A stretch of 64,000 nt of DNA from Arsenophonus apicola (GTDB taxonomy: Bacteria > Pseudomonadota > Gammaproteobacteria > Enterobacterales > Enterobacteriaceae). The notes below the pieces were generated by a model. The model did not search any database. It was not told where the DNA came from and saw only the letters and a program-made list of their open reading frames with translations. A program made the translations under genes and the position numbers. Below, piece by piece: positions 28,301-37,424 of the stretch. The stretch lies in the NCBI RefSeq assembly GCF_020268605.1, contig NZ_CP084222.1, forward strand, positions 248,001 to 312,000, written 5' to 3'. The stretch's first letter is position 1; the number at the start of each line of letters is the position of its first letter.

Positions 28301-30244
28301 ATGTCAGCAATACAAATTCTTTCTCCTCAGTTAGCTAATCAAATTGCTGCGGGTGAAGTTGTTGAACGTCCATCATCGGTTGTGAAAGAGTTAGTCGAAA
28401 ATAGTCTTGATGCTGGCGCCAGTCGTATTGATATTGAAATTGAGCGTGGTGGTGCAAAACTCATTCGTATTCATGACAATGGTAGTGGTATAGCCAAACA
28501 AGATTTAACACTAGCGTTGGAGCGACACGCTACTAGCAAAATAGCTACGTTAGAAGATCTTGCCGCTATTATGAGTATGGGGTTTAGAGGAGAAGCGCTG
28601 GCTAGTATTAGTTCTGTTTCTCGTTTAATACTAACTTCACGCGTCGAAACACAAACAGAAGCCTGGCAAGCTTATGCTGAAGGGCGTGAGATGAATGTTA
28701 CGTTAAAACCGGCTGCTCACCCAATAGGAACAACAGTTGAAGTTCTTGATCTGTTTTATAATACGCCAGCTCGCCGTAAATTTTTACGTACTGAGAAAAC
28801 CGAATTTAGCCATATTGATGAGGTGGTACGTAGAATCGCCTTAGCGCGTTTCGATGTTGCAATTAACTTGCACCATAATGGTAAATTAGTGCGCCAGTAT
28901 CGTGCGACAAAGGGTGAAGAACAATATGAACGACGTCTGGCTGCTATTTGCGGTAGTACTTTTATGCAAAATGCGCTGCAATTATATTGGCAACATGGTG
29001 ATTTAGCAATTAAAGGCTGGATCACTAATCCCTATTTAGGTAAGACTGCTGAAATTAAATATTGTTATGTTAATGGTCGCATGATGCGTGATCGATTAAT
29101 TAATCATGCCATTCGCCAGGCCTATGCTGATCGTCTGCCAGAAGAGCAGCAAGCTGCTTATGTTCTTTATTTAACAATTGATCCTCATCAGGTTGATGTG
29201 AATGTTCATCCAGCCAAACAGGAAGTTCGTTTTCACCAAGCAAGATTAGTTCATGATTTTATCTATCAGGGTGTGAATACGGTATTAAGCCAACAACAAA
29301 ACCAAAAACAATTTAATCAAGTCGCTGTTAGTTCAAAACAGGAAACTCATCCTGTTTTAGGATTGCAAAATCGGTTAGCTGCCGGTGAAAATTTTTTCGC
29401 CTCAAATGATTCAAAACCGCATTTAGTTGTAGAAGAGCAAAAAGCGCAAGCAATAACAGAATTAAATGCAACTAGCCAAATTTCGCCATCGGAAACGACG
29501 GCATTTTCTTGTTACAACAATGGAAAAATCGCTAAAAAAATCTATAACAAAAAACAGGGCGAGCTTTATCAGCAATTGATGCAAAATGAGCCATGTAAAC
29601 AAGAAAAAATCCCACTTTTTCCAGAACGAAACCCCATAGAAACTGAAAAATTAGCAGTAAAATCGATTGTTGTTGAAAAAAATGATAGAAATTATACATT
29701 TGGTAAAATATTAACGATTTATTCTAAAAATTTCGCATTTATTGAATCATCATTTGGCATAGGTTTGTTATCATTAGCGGAAGCTGAGCGATATTTGAAA
29801 CGAAGTCAATTAATTCCTACTGACCAAGGATTAAAATCTCAACCTTTACTTATACCAATAAAACTTGCATTAACAGAAAAGGAAATTGAAACTTTTTATC
29901 GAGTAAAGGTATTATTAACTACATTAGGTTTTGACATTAATATTTCTCATAACAAAGCAACAATTAGGGCTGTATCTTGTCCCTTGAGATCGCAAAATTT
30001 GGCTGAATTATTTCCAAAGCTGTTGGAATATCTTGCTCAAAATTCTTCTTGTCAGGTTAAGGAATTAGTTGTTTGGTTAGCAGATCATTTAGTAAATGAA
30101 AAGCAAGTGTGGACGGTTGCACAAGGGGTACAGTTACTAGCGGATCTTGAGCGAGTTCACCCTGAATTAGTTAAAGAACCACCGAAAACATTACTACAAC
30201 TAATTGATTTTGAATCGTTGATAACGGCTTTAACCCATGAGTAA
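28301..30244 (+). CDS. mutL: DNA mismatch repair protein MutL
   Basis: MutL is the ATP-dependent matchmaker that links MutS to MutH and UvrD. The GHKL ATPase domain shows IAAGEVVERPSSVVKELVEN with the catalytic Glu, DNGSGI and GFRGEALASI. The C-terminal dimerisation domain is present and, as in E. coli, lacks the DQHA-type endonuclease motif. At 647 residues it is longer than E. coli MutL (615); the extra length is in the polar, poorly conserved linker (about residues 335-470). It overlaps miaA by eight bases. Confidence 0.98.
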   Translation: MSAIQILSPQLANQIAAGEVVERPSSVVKELVENSLDAGASRIDIEIERGGAKLIRIHDNGSGIAKQDLTLALERHATSKIATLEDLAAIMSMGFRGEALASISSVSRLILTSRVETQTEAWQAYAEGREMNVTLKPAAHPIGTTVEVLDLFYNTPARRKFLRTEKTEFSHIDEVVRRIALARFDVAINLHHNGKLVRQYRATKGEEQYERRLAAICGSTFMQNALQLYWQHGDLAIKGWITNPYLGKTAEIKYCYVNGRMMRDRLINHAIRQAYADRLPEEQQAAYVLYLTIDPHQVDVNVHPAKQEVRFHQARLVHDFIYQGVNTVLSQQQNQKQFNQVAVSSKQETHPVLGLQNRLAAGENFFASNDSKPHLVVEEQKAQAITELNATSQISPSETTAFSCYNNGKIAKKIYNKKQGELYQQLMQNEPCKQEKIPLFPERNPIETEKLAVKSIVVEKNDRNYTFGKILTIYSKNFAFIESSFGIGLLSLAEAERYLKRSQLIPTDQGLKSQPLLIPIKLALTEKEIETFYRVKVLLTTLGFDINISHNKATIRAVSCPLRSQNLAELFPKLLEYLAQNSSCQVKELVVWLADHLVNEKQVWTVAQGVQLLADLERVHPELVKEPPKTLLQLIDFESLITALTHE

Positions 30245-31178
30245 ACAGATTTTTCAACCTAAACCGCAAGCGATTTTTATAATGGGACCAACGGCGTCGG
30301 GAAAGACAGCATTGGCAATGGCATTGCGTCAAAAATTACCTGTTGAAATAATTAGTGTAGATTCTGCGTTAATATATCGCGGCATGGATATAGGAACAGC
30401 GAAACCAACACTGGAAGAGCAACAAATTGCTCCACACCGATTAATTGACATTTTGGATCCTTCACAATCTTATTCTGCGGCAGATTTTCGCCGTGATGCT
30501 TTAACAGAAATGGAAAAAATTGTTGCTTCAGGTCGTATTCCCTTACTCGTTGGAGGGACTATGCTATATTTTAAAGCGTTGCTAGAGGGGTTGTCACCCT
30601 TACCCGCAGCCGATGTTACAATTCGGGCAGAAATTGAAATGCAAGCGAAGCAATCTGGTTGGAAGGCAATTCATAAACGTTTGCAAGAGGTTGATCCTAT
30701 ATCGGCAGCTAGAATCCATCCTAATGATCCGCAGCGCTTGTCTCGAGCCTTGGAGGTTTTCTTAGTTTCTGGAAAGAACCTGACAGAATTGACTAAAATT
30801 GTAGAGGCAGAATTACCTTATAATGTGTTACAGTTTGCGATTTCACCACAAGAACGTAAAATTCTTCATCAACGTATCGAGATGCGTTTTCTACAAATGT
30901 TGAATGCAGGTTTTGAGGATGAAGTTAGTGCTCTTTATGCTAGGGGGGATCTCCATCAGGATCTACCTGCGATTCGTTCCGTTGGTTATCGTCAGATGTG
31001 GTCATATTTGTCTGGTGAAATCAACTATGATGAAATGGTTTATCGTGGTATATGTGCAACACGTCAATTGGCTAAACGTCAAATTACATGGTTAAAAGGA
31101 TGGAAAAACGTGCATAGACTTGATAGCGATGATATTAAGGGAGCTCTTAACACAATATTGCATCTTATTAGTGCATAG
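30237..31178 (+). CDS. miaA: tRNA dimethylallyltransferase
   Basis: MiaA adds the dimethylallyl group to A37 of tRNAs reading UNN codons, the first step of ms2i6A. The 313 residues (E. coli 316) include the P-loop GPTASGKTALA, DSALIYRGMDIGTAKP and the LVGGTMLYFKALLEGL segment. It starts within the end of mutL, indicating coupled translation. hfq promoters lie inside miaA in E. coli. Confidence 0.98.
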   Translation: MSKQIFQPKPQAIFIMGPTASGKTALAMALRQKLPVEIISVDSALIYRGMDIGTAKPTLEEQQIAPHRLIDILDPSQSYSAADFRRDALTEMEKIVASGRIPLLVGGTMLYFKALLEGLSPLPAADVTIRAEIEMQAKQSGWKAIHKRLQEVDPISAARIHPNDPQRLSRALEVFLVSGKNLTELTKIVEAELPYNVLQFAISPQERKILHQRIEMRFLQMLNAGFEDEVSALYARGDLHQDLPAIRSVGYRQMWSYLSGEINYDEMVYRGICATRQLAKRQITWLKGWKNVHRLDSDDIKGALNTILHLISA

Positions 31179-31287
31179 GTTTGCTATTTATGTACAATTG
31201 ATGGTAAAGGCACAATTTTTTGAGTAGTTAATTTTTTCGAACCATAAAGGTTCTTAGTTAAAAACAACAAAATAAGGAAAATAGAGA

Positions 31288-31584
31288 ATGGCTAAGGGGC
31301 AATCTTTGCAAGATCCGTTCCTAAACGCGTTACGTCGTGAAAGGGTTCCGGTTTCCATTTATTTGGTCAATGGCATCAAATTACAAGGTCAAATCGAATC
31401 ATTTGATCAATTTGTTATTTTACTGAAAAACACAGTAAGCCAAATGGTATATAAGCATGCTATTTCTACTGTAGTACCTTCTCGTCCTGTATCTCACCAT
31501 AGTAACCAAGGGGGTAATACAGGCCTAGGTAATTACAATACAGGTAATGTGGCAGTTCCACAGGATAGTGATGCGACTGAATAA
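31288..31584 (+). CDS. hfq: RNA chaperone Hfq
   Basis: Hfq is the hexameric Sm-like ring that pairs small RNAs with mRNAs. The 98-residue protein (E. coli 102) keeps the core nearly unchanged: MAKGQSLQDPFLNALRRERV, FDQFVILLKN (Sm1) and MVYKHAISTVVPSRPV with the YKH proximal-face motif (Sm2). The disordered C-terminal tail is slightly shorter and Gly/Asn-rich. AAGGAAAA precedes the ATG, and a hairpin follows before hflX. Confidence 0.99.
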   Translation: MAKGQSLQDPFLNALRRERVPVSIYLVNGIKLQGQIESFDQFVILLKNTVSQMVYKHAISTVVPSRPVSHHSNQGGNTGLGNYNTGNVAVPQDSDATE

Positions 31585-31610
31585 TTCAGTTAATTGTCTG
31601 AACAAAAAAA

Positions 31611-31640
31611 TACAGATAAAGGGAACTTTATCTGTATTTT
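31611..31640 (+). terminator. Intrinsic terminator between hfq and hflX
   Basis: TACAGATAAA (31611-31620) and TTTATCTGTA (31627-31636) form a perfect ten-pair stem with a six-base loop, preceded by a run of A and followed by TTTT. It would separate hfq transcripts from hflX, at least partially. The stem is AT-rich. Confidence 0.7.
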
Positions 31641-31678
31641 GCCTGTTTGGTATTTTTTAAGTCTAAGGAGTTGTGCTT

Positions 31679-32971
31679 TTGTTTGACAGACATGAAGGTG
31701 GGGAATTAGCTGTTCTTGTGCATGTTTTTTTCTCTAATGAAAAAGATACTGAAAACCTCATTGAATTTGAATCATTAGTCATCTCTGCGGGCATCAAGCC
31801 AGTACAGATAATCACAGGTAATCGCAAATCACCACAGGCTAAATATTTTGTTGGCGAAGGTAAAGCGGAAGAAATTGCGGCAGCGGTTAAAGTTAGTAAT
31901 GCCGATGTGGTTCTTTTTGATCATACTTTAAGCCCTGCCCAGGAAAGAAATCTTGAGCGATTATGTCAGTGTCGAGTTATTGATCGTACGGGTTTAATTT
32001 TAGATATATTTGCACAGCGCGCTCGAACCCATGAAGGTAAACTACAAGTTGAATTAGCTCAGTTAAGGCATATTTCTACCCGTTTGGTCCGTGGCTGGAC
32101 TCATCTTGAACGACAAAAAGGCGGGATCGGCCTGCGTGGACCTGGTGAAACTCAACTTGAAACGGATCGTCGATTGATCCGAGGTAAAATTCGGCAAATC
32201 CTTTCTCGGTTGGCTAAGGTTGAAAAACAGAGAGAGCAGGGTAGACAAGCTAGAAGTAAAGCGGGTATTCCCACCATATCATTGGTAGGTTACACTAATG
32301 CAGGTAAGTCTAGTCTGTTTAATCAAATGACAAAGTCTGAAGTGTATGCGGCAGATCAATTATTTGCGACGTTAGATCCTACATTACGGCGTATTGATAT
32401 AGATGATGTTGGAGCGGTAGTGTTGGCTGATACTGTCGGTTTTATTCGTCATCTTCCTCACGATCTTGTTGCGGCATTTAAAGCAACATTGCAGGAAACA
32501 CGTGAAGCCAGTTTATTATTACATGTTGTCGATGCTGCGGATAACCGTATGGAAGAAAATATCCAAGCAGTTGAAAGTGTATTAGAGGAAATTGAGGCTA
32601 ATGAAATTCCAGCACTGTTAGTCATGAATAAAATTGATATGTTGAATGGATTTACCCCCCGTATTGATCGCAATGAGAATAATGTCCCTATTCGGGTCTG
32701 GCTCTCAGCCCAAACAGGTGAAGGAATTCCATTATTATTACAGGCGCTGACAGAACGTCTTTCTGGTGAAATTGCACACTATGAATTGCGTTTACCGCCA
32801 GAAGCGGGTCGTTTGCGCAGTCGGTTTTATCAACTTCAGGCAATCGAATATGAAGAAATGGATAAAGATGGCAGTATCATGCTTGAAGTGAAGCTGCCGA
32901 TTGTTGACTGGCAAAGGCTTTGTAAGCAAGAACAACCTTTACTTGAGTACATTGTTAAGTCAACACATTAA
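31679..32971 (+). CDS. hflX: Ribosome-associated GTPase HflX
   Basis: HflX is a ribosome-splitting rescue GTPase that binds 50S subunits. The start is TTG at 31679: AAGGAG at 31665-31670 is eight bases before it, whereas an in-frame GTG at 31673 is only two bases away, and the TTG gives the family N-terminus MFDRHEGGE. The 430 residues (E. coli 426) contain the HflX N-domain, the glycine-rich GGIGLRGPGETQLETDRR, and G motifs GYTNAGKSSLFN, DTVGFI and NKIDML. Confidence 0.96.
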   Translation: MFDRHEGGELAVLVHVFFSNEKDTENLIEFESLVISAGIKPVQIITGNRKSPQAKYFVGEGKAEEIAAAVKVSNADVVLFDHTLSPAQERNLERLCQCRVIDRTGLILDIFAQRARTHEGKLQVELAQLRHISTRLVRGWTHLERQKGGIGLRGPGETQLETDRRLIRGKIRQILSRLAKVEKQREQGRQARSKAGIPTISLVGYTNAGKSSLFNQMTKSEVYAADQLFATLDPTLRRIDIDDVGAVVLADTVGFIRHLPHDLVAAFKATLQETREASLLLHVVDAADNRMEENIQAVESVLEEIEANEIPALLVMNKIDMLNGFTPRIDRNENNVPIRVWLSAQTGEGIPLLLQALTERLSGEIAHYELRLPPEAGRLRSRFYQLQAIEYEEMDKDGSIMLEVKLPIVDWQRLCKQEQPLLEYIVKSTH

Positions 32972-33056
32972 ATGTGGTCAATAGATTGAACAAATTAAGA
33001 GTAAATATATTTGCTCTTAGCCCTGAAAAACCAATCATAACGAATGGAGCTATAAC

Positions 33057-34274
33057 ATGGCGTGGAATCAGCCCGGTAATAACGGACAGGACCGCGACCC
33101 GTGGGGAAGCGGCAATAGCGGCAACTCCAGTGGTAATAAAGGTAATCGGAAAAAAGGAACAGTTGATCTTGATGATCTGTTCCGCAAGTTAAGTCGCAAA
33201 CTTGGTGGTTTAGGTGGGAATAATAAAGGTAGAAATGGTTCGAGTAATCAAAATGGCGTCAATATAAACGGCCGTTTTATCGCTATTATTATTGCAGCAA
33301 TGGTTATTATTTGGGCTGCAAGTGGTTTTTATACGATAAAAGAGAGTGATCGTGGCGTTGTTTTCCGTTTTGGTAAATATAGTCATACTGTTGAACCGGG
33401 TTTAAATTGGAAGCCGAATTTTATTGAAAAAGTCATTCCGGTTAATGTTGAAACCATACGTGAACAAGCGACTAGCGGTATGATGTTAACTTCGGATGAA
33501 AATGTTATCCAAGTTGAAATGAACGTCCAGTATCGAGTCACAGATCCGGCTCAATATTTATTTAATGTTACTAACCCGGATAACAGTTTACGTCAGGCAA
33601 TAGATAGCGCAGTACGTGGAATTATCGGTCAATCAGCAATGGAACAGGTGTTGACAACGAAACGCGCCTTTATCCGTGATGAAACACAAAAAGAGTTAGA
33701 AAATACGATAAGACCTTATAATATGGGTATAACAATATTAGATGTTAACTTCCAGGCTGCTCGTCCACCGGAAGCGGTTAAAGCGGCATTTGATGATGTT
33801 ATTGCAGCACGAGAAGAAGAACAGAAGACCATTCGTGAAGCGCAAGCTTATCGTAATGAAGTCCTGCCATTAGCAAAAGGTAATGCGCAGAAATTGATTG
33901 AAGAGGCAACAGCTTATAAGTCCAGTGTGGTTTTCAAGGCTGAAGGTGAAGTGGCCAGTTTTGCTAAAATGTTGCCGGAATATCGAGCAGCTCCTCAAAT
34001 TACTCGTGAGCGTTTATATATTGAGACAATGGAGCGAGTGCTAGGTAATACGCGTAAGGTTATTGTTAACGACAAGAGTAATAGTATGTTAGTGTTACCG
34101 TTAGAACAAATTCTACGCAATAGCAACCAAAATAAAGTAGCAGATGTACAAAAAATAACGCCACCAAAAGTTATTCAGCAATCGGATATTTCTACTGAAT
34201 CGCCTTATTCGTATAGCTATGGTACGCGGGATAATGCTCGGGGCAGTAATTCAGCTCGTGTAGGGAGACAATAA
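33057..34274 (+). CDS. hflK: FtsH regulator HflK
   Basis: HflK and HflC form the large SPFH cage around the FtsH protease. The 405-residue protein (E. coli 419) has a glycine/asparagine-rich cytoplasmic N-terminus (MAWNQPGNNGQDRDPWG), one membrane segment at about residues 72-92, a band-7/SPFH domain (GVVFRFGKYSHTVEPGLNW), then a long coiled coil. Two bases separate it from hflC. Confidence 0.97.
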   Translation: MAWNQPGNNGQDRDPWGSGNSGNSSGNKGNRKKGTVDLDDLFRKLSRKLGGLGGNNKGRNGSSNQNGVNINGRFIAIIIAAMVIIWAASGFYTIKESDRGVVFRFGKYSHTVEPGLNWKPNFIEKVIPVNVETIREQATSGMMLTSDENVIQVEMNVQYRVTDPAQYLFNVTNPDNSLRQAIDSAVRGIIGQSAMEQVLTTKRAFIRDETQKELENTIRPYNMGITILDVNFQAARPPEAVKAAFDDVIAAREEEQKTIREAQAYRNEVLPLAKGNAQKLIEEATAYKSSVVFKAEGEVASFAKMLPEYRAAPQITRERLYIETMERVLGNTRKVIVNDKSNSMLVLPLEQILRNSNQNKVADVQKITPPKVIQQSDISTESPYSYSYGTRDNARGSNSARVGRQ

Positions 34275-34276
34275 TC

Positions 34277-35278
34277 ATGCGTAAATCAGTGATTGTTATT
34301 ATTGTTGCTGCATTAGTTGTGTTGTATATGTCAATTTTCACAGTTCAACAGACCGAAAGAGGCATCATTTTACGCTTTGGTAAGGTTGTACGTGATGGTG
34401 ATAATAAACCTATTATTTATGAGCCAGGCTTGCATCTCAAAATACCATTTATTGAAACGGTAAAAATGTTGGATGCTCGTATTCAGACATTGGATGTTCA
34501 GGCAGATCGCTATCTGACTAGAGAAAATAAAGATTTAATGGTTGATTCTTATTTAAAATGGCGAATTACTGATTTTAGTCGTTACTATGTTGCGACCGGT
34601 GGCGGTAATCCTTATCAAGCTGAAACCTTACTGAAACGTAAATTTAGTGATCGCCTGCGTTCAGAATTTGGCCGTTTAAATGTGAAAGATATTATTACTG
34701 ATTCTCGCGGGCGCTTGACTGTCGATGTACGTGATGCACTTAATAAAGGTTCAGATACTGAAGCGACAAAAGAGGCTGATCAGGCTATTGCCTCGGCAGC
34801 AGCCCGTTTTGATAAAGAGATCAAAGGTAATTCGCCAGTTGTGAATCCAAACAGTATGGCGGCATTAGGGATTGAAGTGGTTGATGTTCGTATCAAACGT
34901 ATTGAATTGCCAAGTGAAGTTTCGGAAGCGATATATCAGCGTATGCGTGCTGAACGAGAGGCGGTAGCGCGTCAGCATCGTTCACAAGGTCAAGAAGAGG
35001 CAGTGAAGATCCGTGCAGCAGCAGATAAAACTGTGACTGAAACATTGGCAGAAGCGGAGCGCACTGCGTTGAGATTACGCGGTGAAGGTGATGCGATGGC
35101 GACCAAGCTATTTGCTGATGCATTTAATCAAGATCCTGATTTCTATGCTTTCATTCGTAGCTTGCGGGCATACGAGAAGAGTTTTAGTAAAAATGGTGAT
35201 GATGTGATGGTATTAAGTCCAGATACAGATTTTTTCCGCTACATGCGAGCACCAACTAAACAAAGAGCGGTACAGTGA
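34277..35278 (+). CDS. hflC: FtsH regulator HflC
   Basis: HflC is the partner of HflK. The 333 residues (E. coli 334) begin with a signal-anchor helix (about 4-22), followed by an SPFH domain (QQTERGIILRFGKVV) and an Arg/Glu/Ala-rich coiled coil (RMRAEREAVARQHRSQGQEE). It ends the operon before a strong terminator. yjeT, which follows in E. coli, is missing. Confidence 0.98.
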   Translation: MRKSVIVIIVAALVVLYMSIFTVQQTERGIILRFGKVVRDGDNKPIIYEPGLHLKIPFIETVKMLDARIQTLDVQADRYLTRENKDLMVDSYLKWRITDFSRYYVATGGGNPYQAETLLKRKFSDRLRSEFGRLNVKDIITDSRGRLTVDVRDALNKGSDTEATKEADQAIASAAARFDKEIKGNSPVVNPNSMAALGIEVVDVRIKRIELPSEVSEAIYQRMRAEREAVARQHRSQGQEEAVKIRAAADKTVTETLAEAERTALRLRGEGDAMATKLFADAFNQDPDFYAFIRSLRAYEKSFSKNGDDVMVLSPDTDFFRYMRAPTKQRAVQ

Positions 35279-35321
35279 TCATTTAAAAGATAAGCAAAAT
35301 GATTGCCAAATGACTCTGGAT

Positions 35322-35343
35322 AAGCCCGCATTAGGCGGGCTTT
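35322..35343 (+). terminator. Intrinsic terminator after hflC
   Basis: AAGCCCGC (35322-35329) pairs perfectly with GCGGGCTT (35335-35342) around a five-base loop and is followed by a short T-run. This GC-rich stem ends the hfl operon before purA. Confidence 0.85.
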
Positions 35344-35450
35344 AATGTGTTAAGATTGTGATGAAAAGAGGTATTGGTATTATAAAAATTGCTGGCAGCT
35401 AATGTTTGAAATGGTAGAATTCTTTTTTAAGCAATCGAGTGAATTTTGAA

Positions 35451-36749
35451 ATGGGTAAAAACGTTGTCGTATTAGGTACTCAGTGGGGTGACGAAGGTAA
35501 AGGCAAAATAGTCGATTTACTAACTGAACGCGCTAAGTATGTTGTTCGTTATCAAGGTGGCCATAATGCTGGTCATACGCTTGTGGTAAATGGTGAAAAA
35601 ACTGTACTCCATCTTATCCCATCAGGTATTCTGCGTGAAAATGTTATAAGTGTCATTGGCAATGGTGTAGTGTTAGCACCTGATGCATTAATGGATGAAA
35701 TGAAAAAGTTGGAAGCGCGTGGCGTGCCAGTGCGTGAACGTCTCAAAATTTCAGCGGCTTGTCCATTAATCTTGCCCTATCATGTTGCTTTAGATAATGC
35801 GCGTGAGAAAGCGCGCGGCGCAAAAGCGATAGGCACGACAGGCCGGGGCATTGGACCTGCATATGAAGATAAAGTTGCCCGCCGTGGAATACGTGTCGGT
35901 GATTTGTTTAATAAAAAAACATTTCCAGCCAAACTTAAAGAAATTGTTGATTACCATAATTTTCAATTAGTGAATTATTATAAAGCGCCTGCAATCGATT
36001 ACCAAAAAACATTAGATGATATTATGGTTATTGCCGATATTTTGACGGCGATGACCGTTGATGTTGCTGATTTGTTATATAAAGCACATCGAAAAGGTGA
36101 ATTAGTGATGTATGAAGGGGCACAGGGGACATTACTGGATATTGATCATGGTACTTATCCCTATGTGACTTCATCAAACACAACGGCGGGGGGCGTAGCT
36201 ACTGGCTCTGGCTTAGGTCCGCGCTATATTGATTATGTTTTAGGCATATTGAAAGCTTATTCTACCCGTGTTGGTGGTGGTCCTTTCCCAACCGAATTAT
36301 CCGATGAAACGGGCGAATACCTGCGTGAAAAAGGGCAGGAATTTGGTGCAACAACCGGTCGTTGCCGCCGTACCGGCTGGTTAGATATTGTTGCTATTAA
36401 TCGAGCTGTTCAAATCAATTCGCTTTCTGGTTTCTGTTTAACTAAATTAGATGTATTAGATGGTTTAGATGAAGTGAAACTTTGTATTGCATATCGCAAA
36501 CCAGATGGAACTGAATTGACAATAACACCATTAGCGGCAGAGGAATGGGAAGGTTTAGAGCCAATATATGAGACATTACCAGGCTGGAGTGAAAGTACTT
36601 TTAGGGTAAAAGAATATAATCAATTACCTAAAGCAGCAATTGATTATATTAAACGGATTGAGGAATTAACCGGCATCCCGATAGATATTATTTCCACCGG
36701 GCCTGATCGTGCTGAAACAATGATATTACAAGATCCTTTTGATGCATAA
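35451..36749 (+). CDS. purA: Adenylosuccinate synthetase
   Basis: PurA converts IMP and aspartate to adenylosuccinate using GTP, the first committed step to AMP. With the ATG at 35451 the protein is 432 residues, identical in length to E. coli, and starts MGKNVVVLGTQWGDEGKGK, which includes the GTP-binding loop and catalytic Asp. An in-frame GTG four codons upstream is not needed. GTTGRGIGPAYEDK and TTGRCRRTGWLD are further signatures. Confidence 0.99.
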   Translation: MGKNVVVLGTQWGDEGKGKIVDLLTERAKYVVRYQGGHNAGHTLVVNGEKTVLHLIPSGILRENVISVIGNGVVLAPDALMDEMKKLEARGVPVRERLKISAACPLILPYHVALDNAREKARGAKAIGTTGRGIGPAYEDKVARRGIRVGDLFNKKTFPAKLKEIVDYHNFQLVNYYKAPAIDYQKTLDDIMVIADILTAMTVDVADLLYKAHRKGELVMYEGAQGTLLDIDHGTYPYVTSSNTTAGGVATGSGLGPRYIDYVLGILKAYSTRVGGGPFPTELSDETGEYLREKGQEFGATTGRCRRTGWLDIVAINRAVQINSLSGFCLTKLDVLDGLDEVKLCIAYRKPDGTELTITPLAAEEWEGLEPIYETLPGWSESTFRVKEYNQLPKAAIDYIKRIEELTGIPIDIISTGPDRAETMILQDPFDA

Positions 36750-36781
36750 TTTTACCCCTAAATACTATCGCTCAATGAGTG

Positions 36782-36810
36782 ACGCCTGAACATTCAGGCG
36801 TTATTTTTAT
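36782..36810 (+). terminator. Intrinsic terminator after purA
   Basis: ACGCCTGAA (36782-36790) pairs with TTCAGGCGT (36793-36801) and is followed by TATTTTTAT. In practice the innermost A-T pairs open to make the loop. Confidence 0.8.
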
Positions 36811-36944
36811 ATCTACTAATTCATGTTACCAAAATTACTGATCAATTTTGCTTAATAGGATAAAAATTTACATAATAGATATAACTTAATAAATTAATGT
36901 AAAAAAAGTGTCCTTTCATTTTTGTTTTATAACTAGAGGTTGAT

Positions 36945-37367
36945 GTGCAGTTAACAAGTTTTACAGATTATGGCTTAAGAGCATTGATTTATATGGGGTC
37001 ATTACCTAAGGATAAAATGACTAATATTACTGAAGTCACTAATGTTTACGGTGTCTCACGTAACCATATGGTAAAAATTATTAATCAATTAAGCCGAGTT
37101 GGACTTGTTGCTGCGGTGAGAGGGAAAAATGGGGGTATTTATTTGGGCAAGCCAGCTGAACAGATCCGAATTGGAGAGGTTGTTCGTCTGTTAGAGCCCC
37201 TAGCATTAGTCAATTGCTGTAGTGATTATTGCCATATTACTTCTGCTTGTCGATTAAAACAGATATTAAATCAAGCGATTGATCATTTTTTAAGTGAATT
37301 AGATAAATATACACTGGCTGATCTAATAAAAAATAACGAGCCACTGTATAAGTTACTGTTAAAATAA
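36945..37367 (+). CDS. nsrR: Nitric-oxide-sensing repressor NsrR
   Basis: NsrR is an Rrf2-family repressor with a [2Fe-2S] cluster that responds to NO. The 140 residues (E. coli 141) start with GTG at 36945 behind AGAGGT and give MQLTSFTDYGLRALIYM. The winged-helix segment is VYGVSRNHMVKIINQLS, and cluster cysteines 91, 96 and 102 are present; an extra Cys92 sits beside the first. It begins the nsrR-rnr-rlmB cluster. Confidence 0.97.
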   Translation: MQLTSFTDYGLRALIYMGSLPKDKMTNITEVTNVYGVSRNHMVKIINQLSRVGLVAAVRGKNGGIYLGKPAEQIRIGEVVRLLEPLALVNCCSDYCHITSACRLKQILNQAIDHFLSELDKYTLADLIKNNEPLYKLLLK

Positions 37368-37424
37368 ACAATAGACCTAATGTATTTGTAGCTATATTAA
37401 TCGATATGGTAGCGGAGGTGGATG

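Noticed and set aside
29300..29720. Possible insertion within mutL
   Set aside because: The extra length lies in the linker that varies naturally in MutL, the frame is intact, and there are no repeats marking an insertion.
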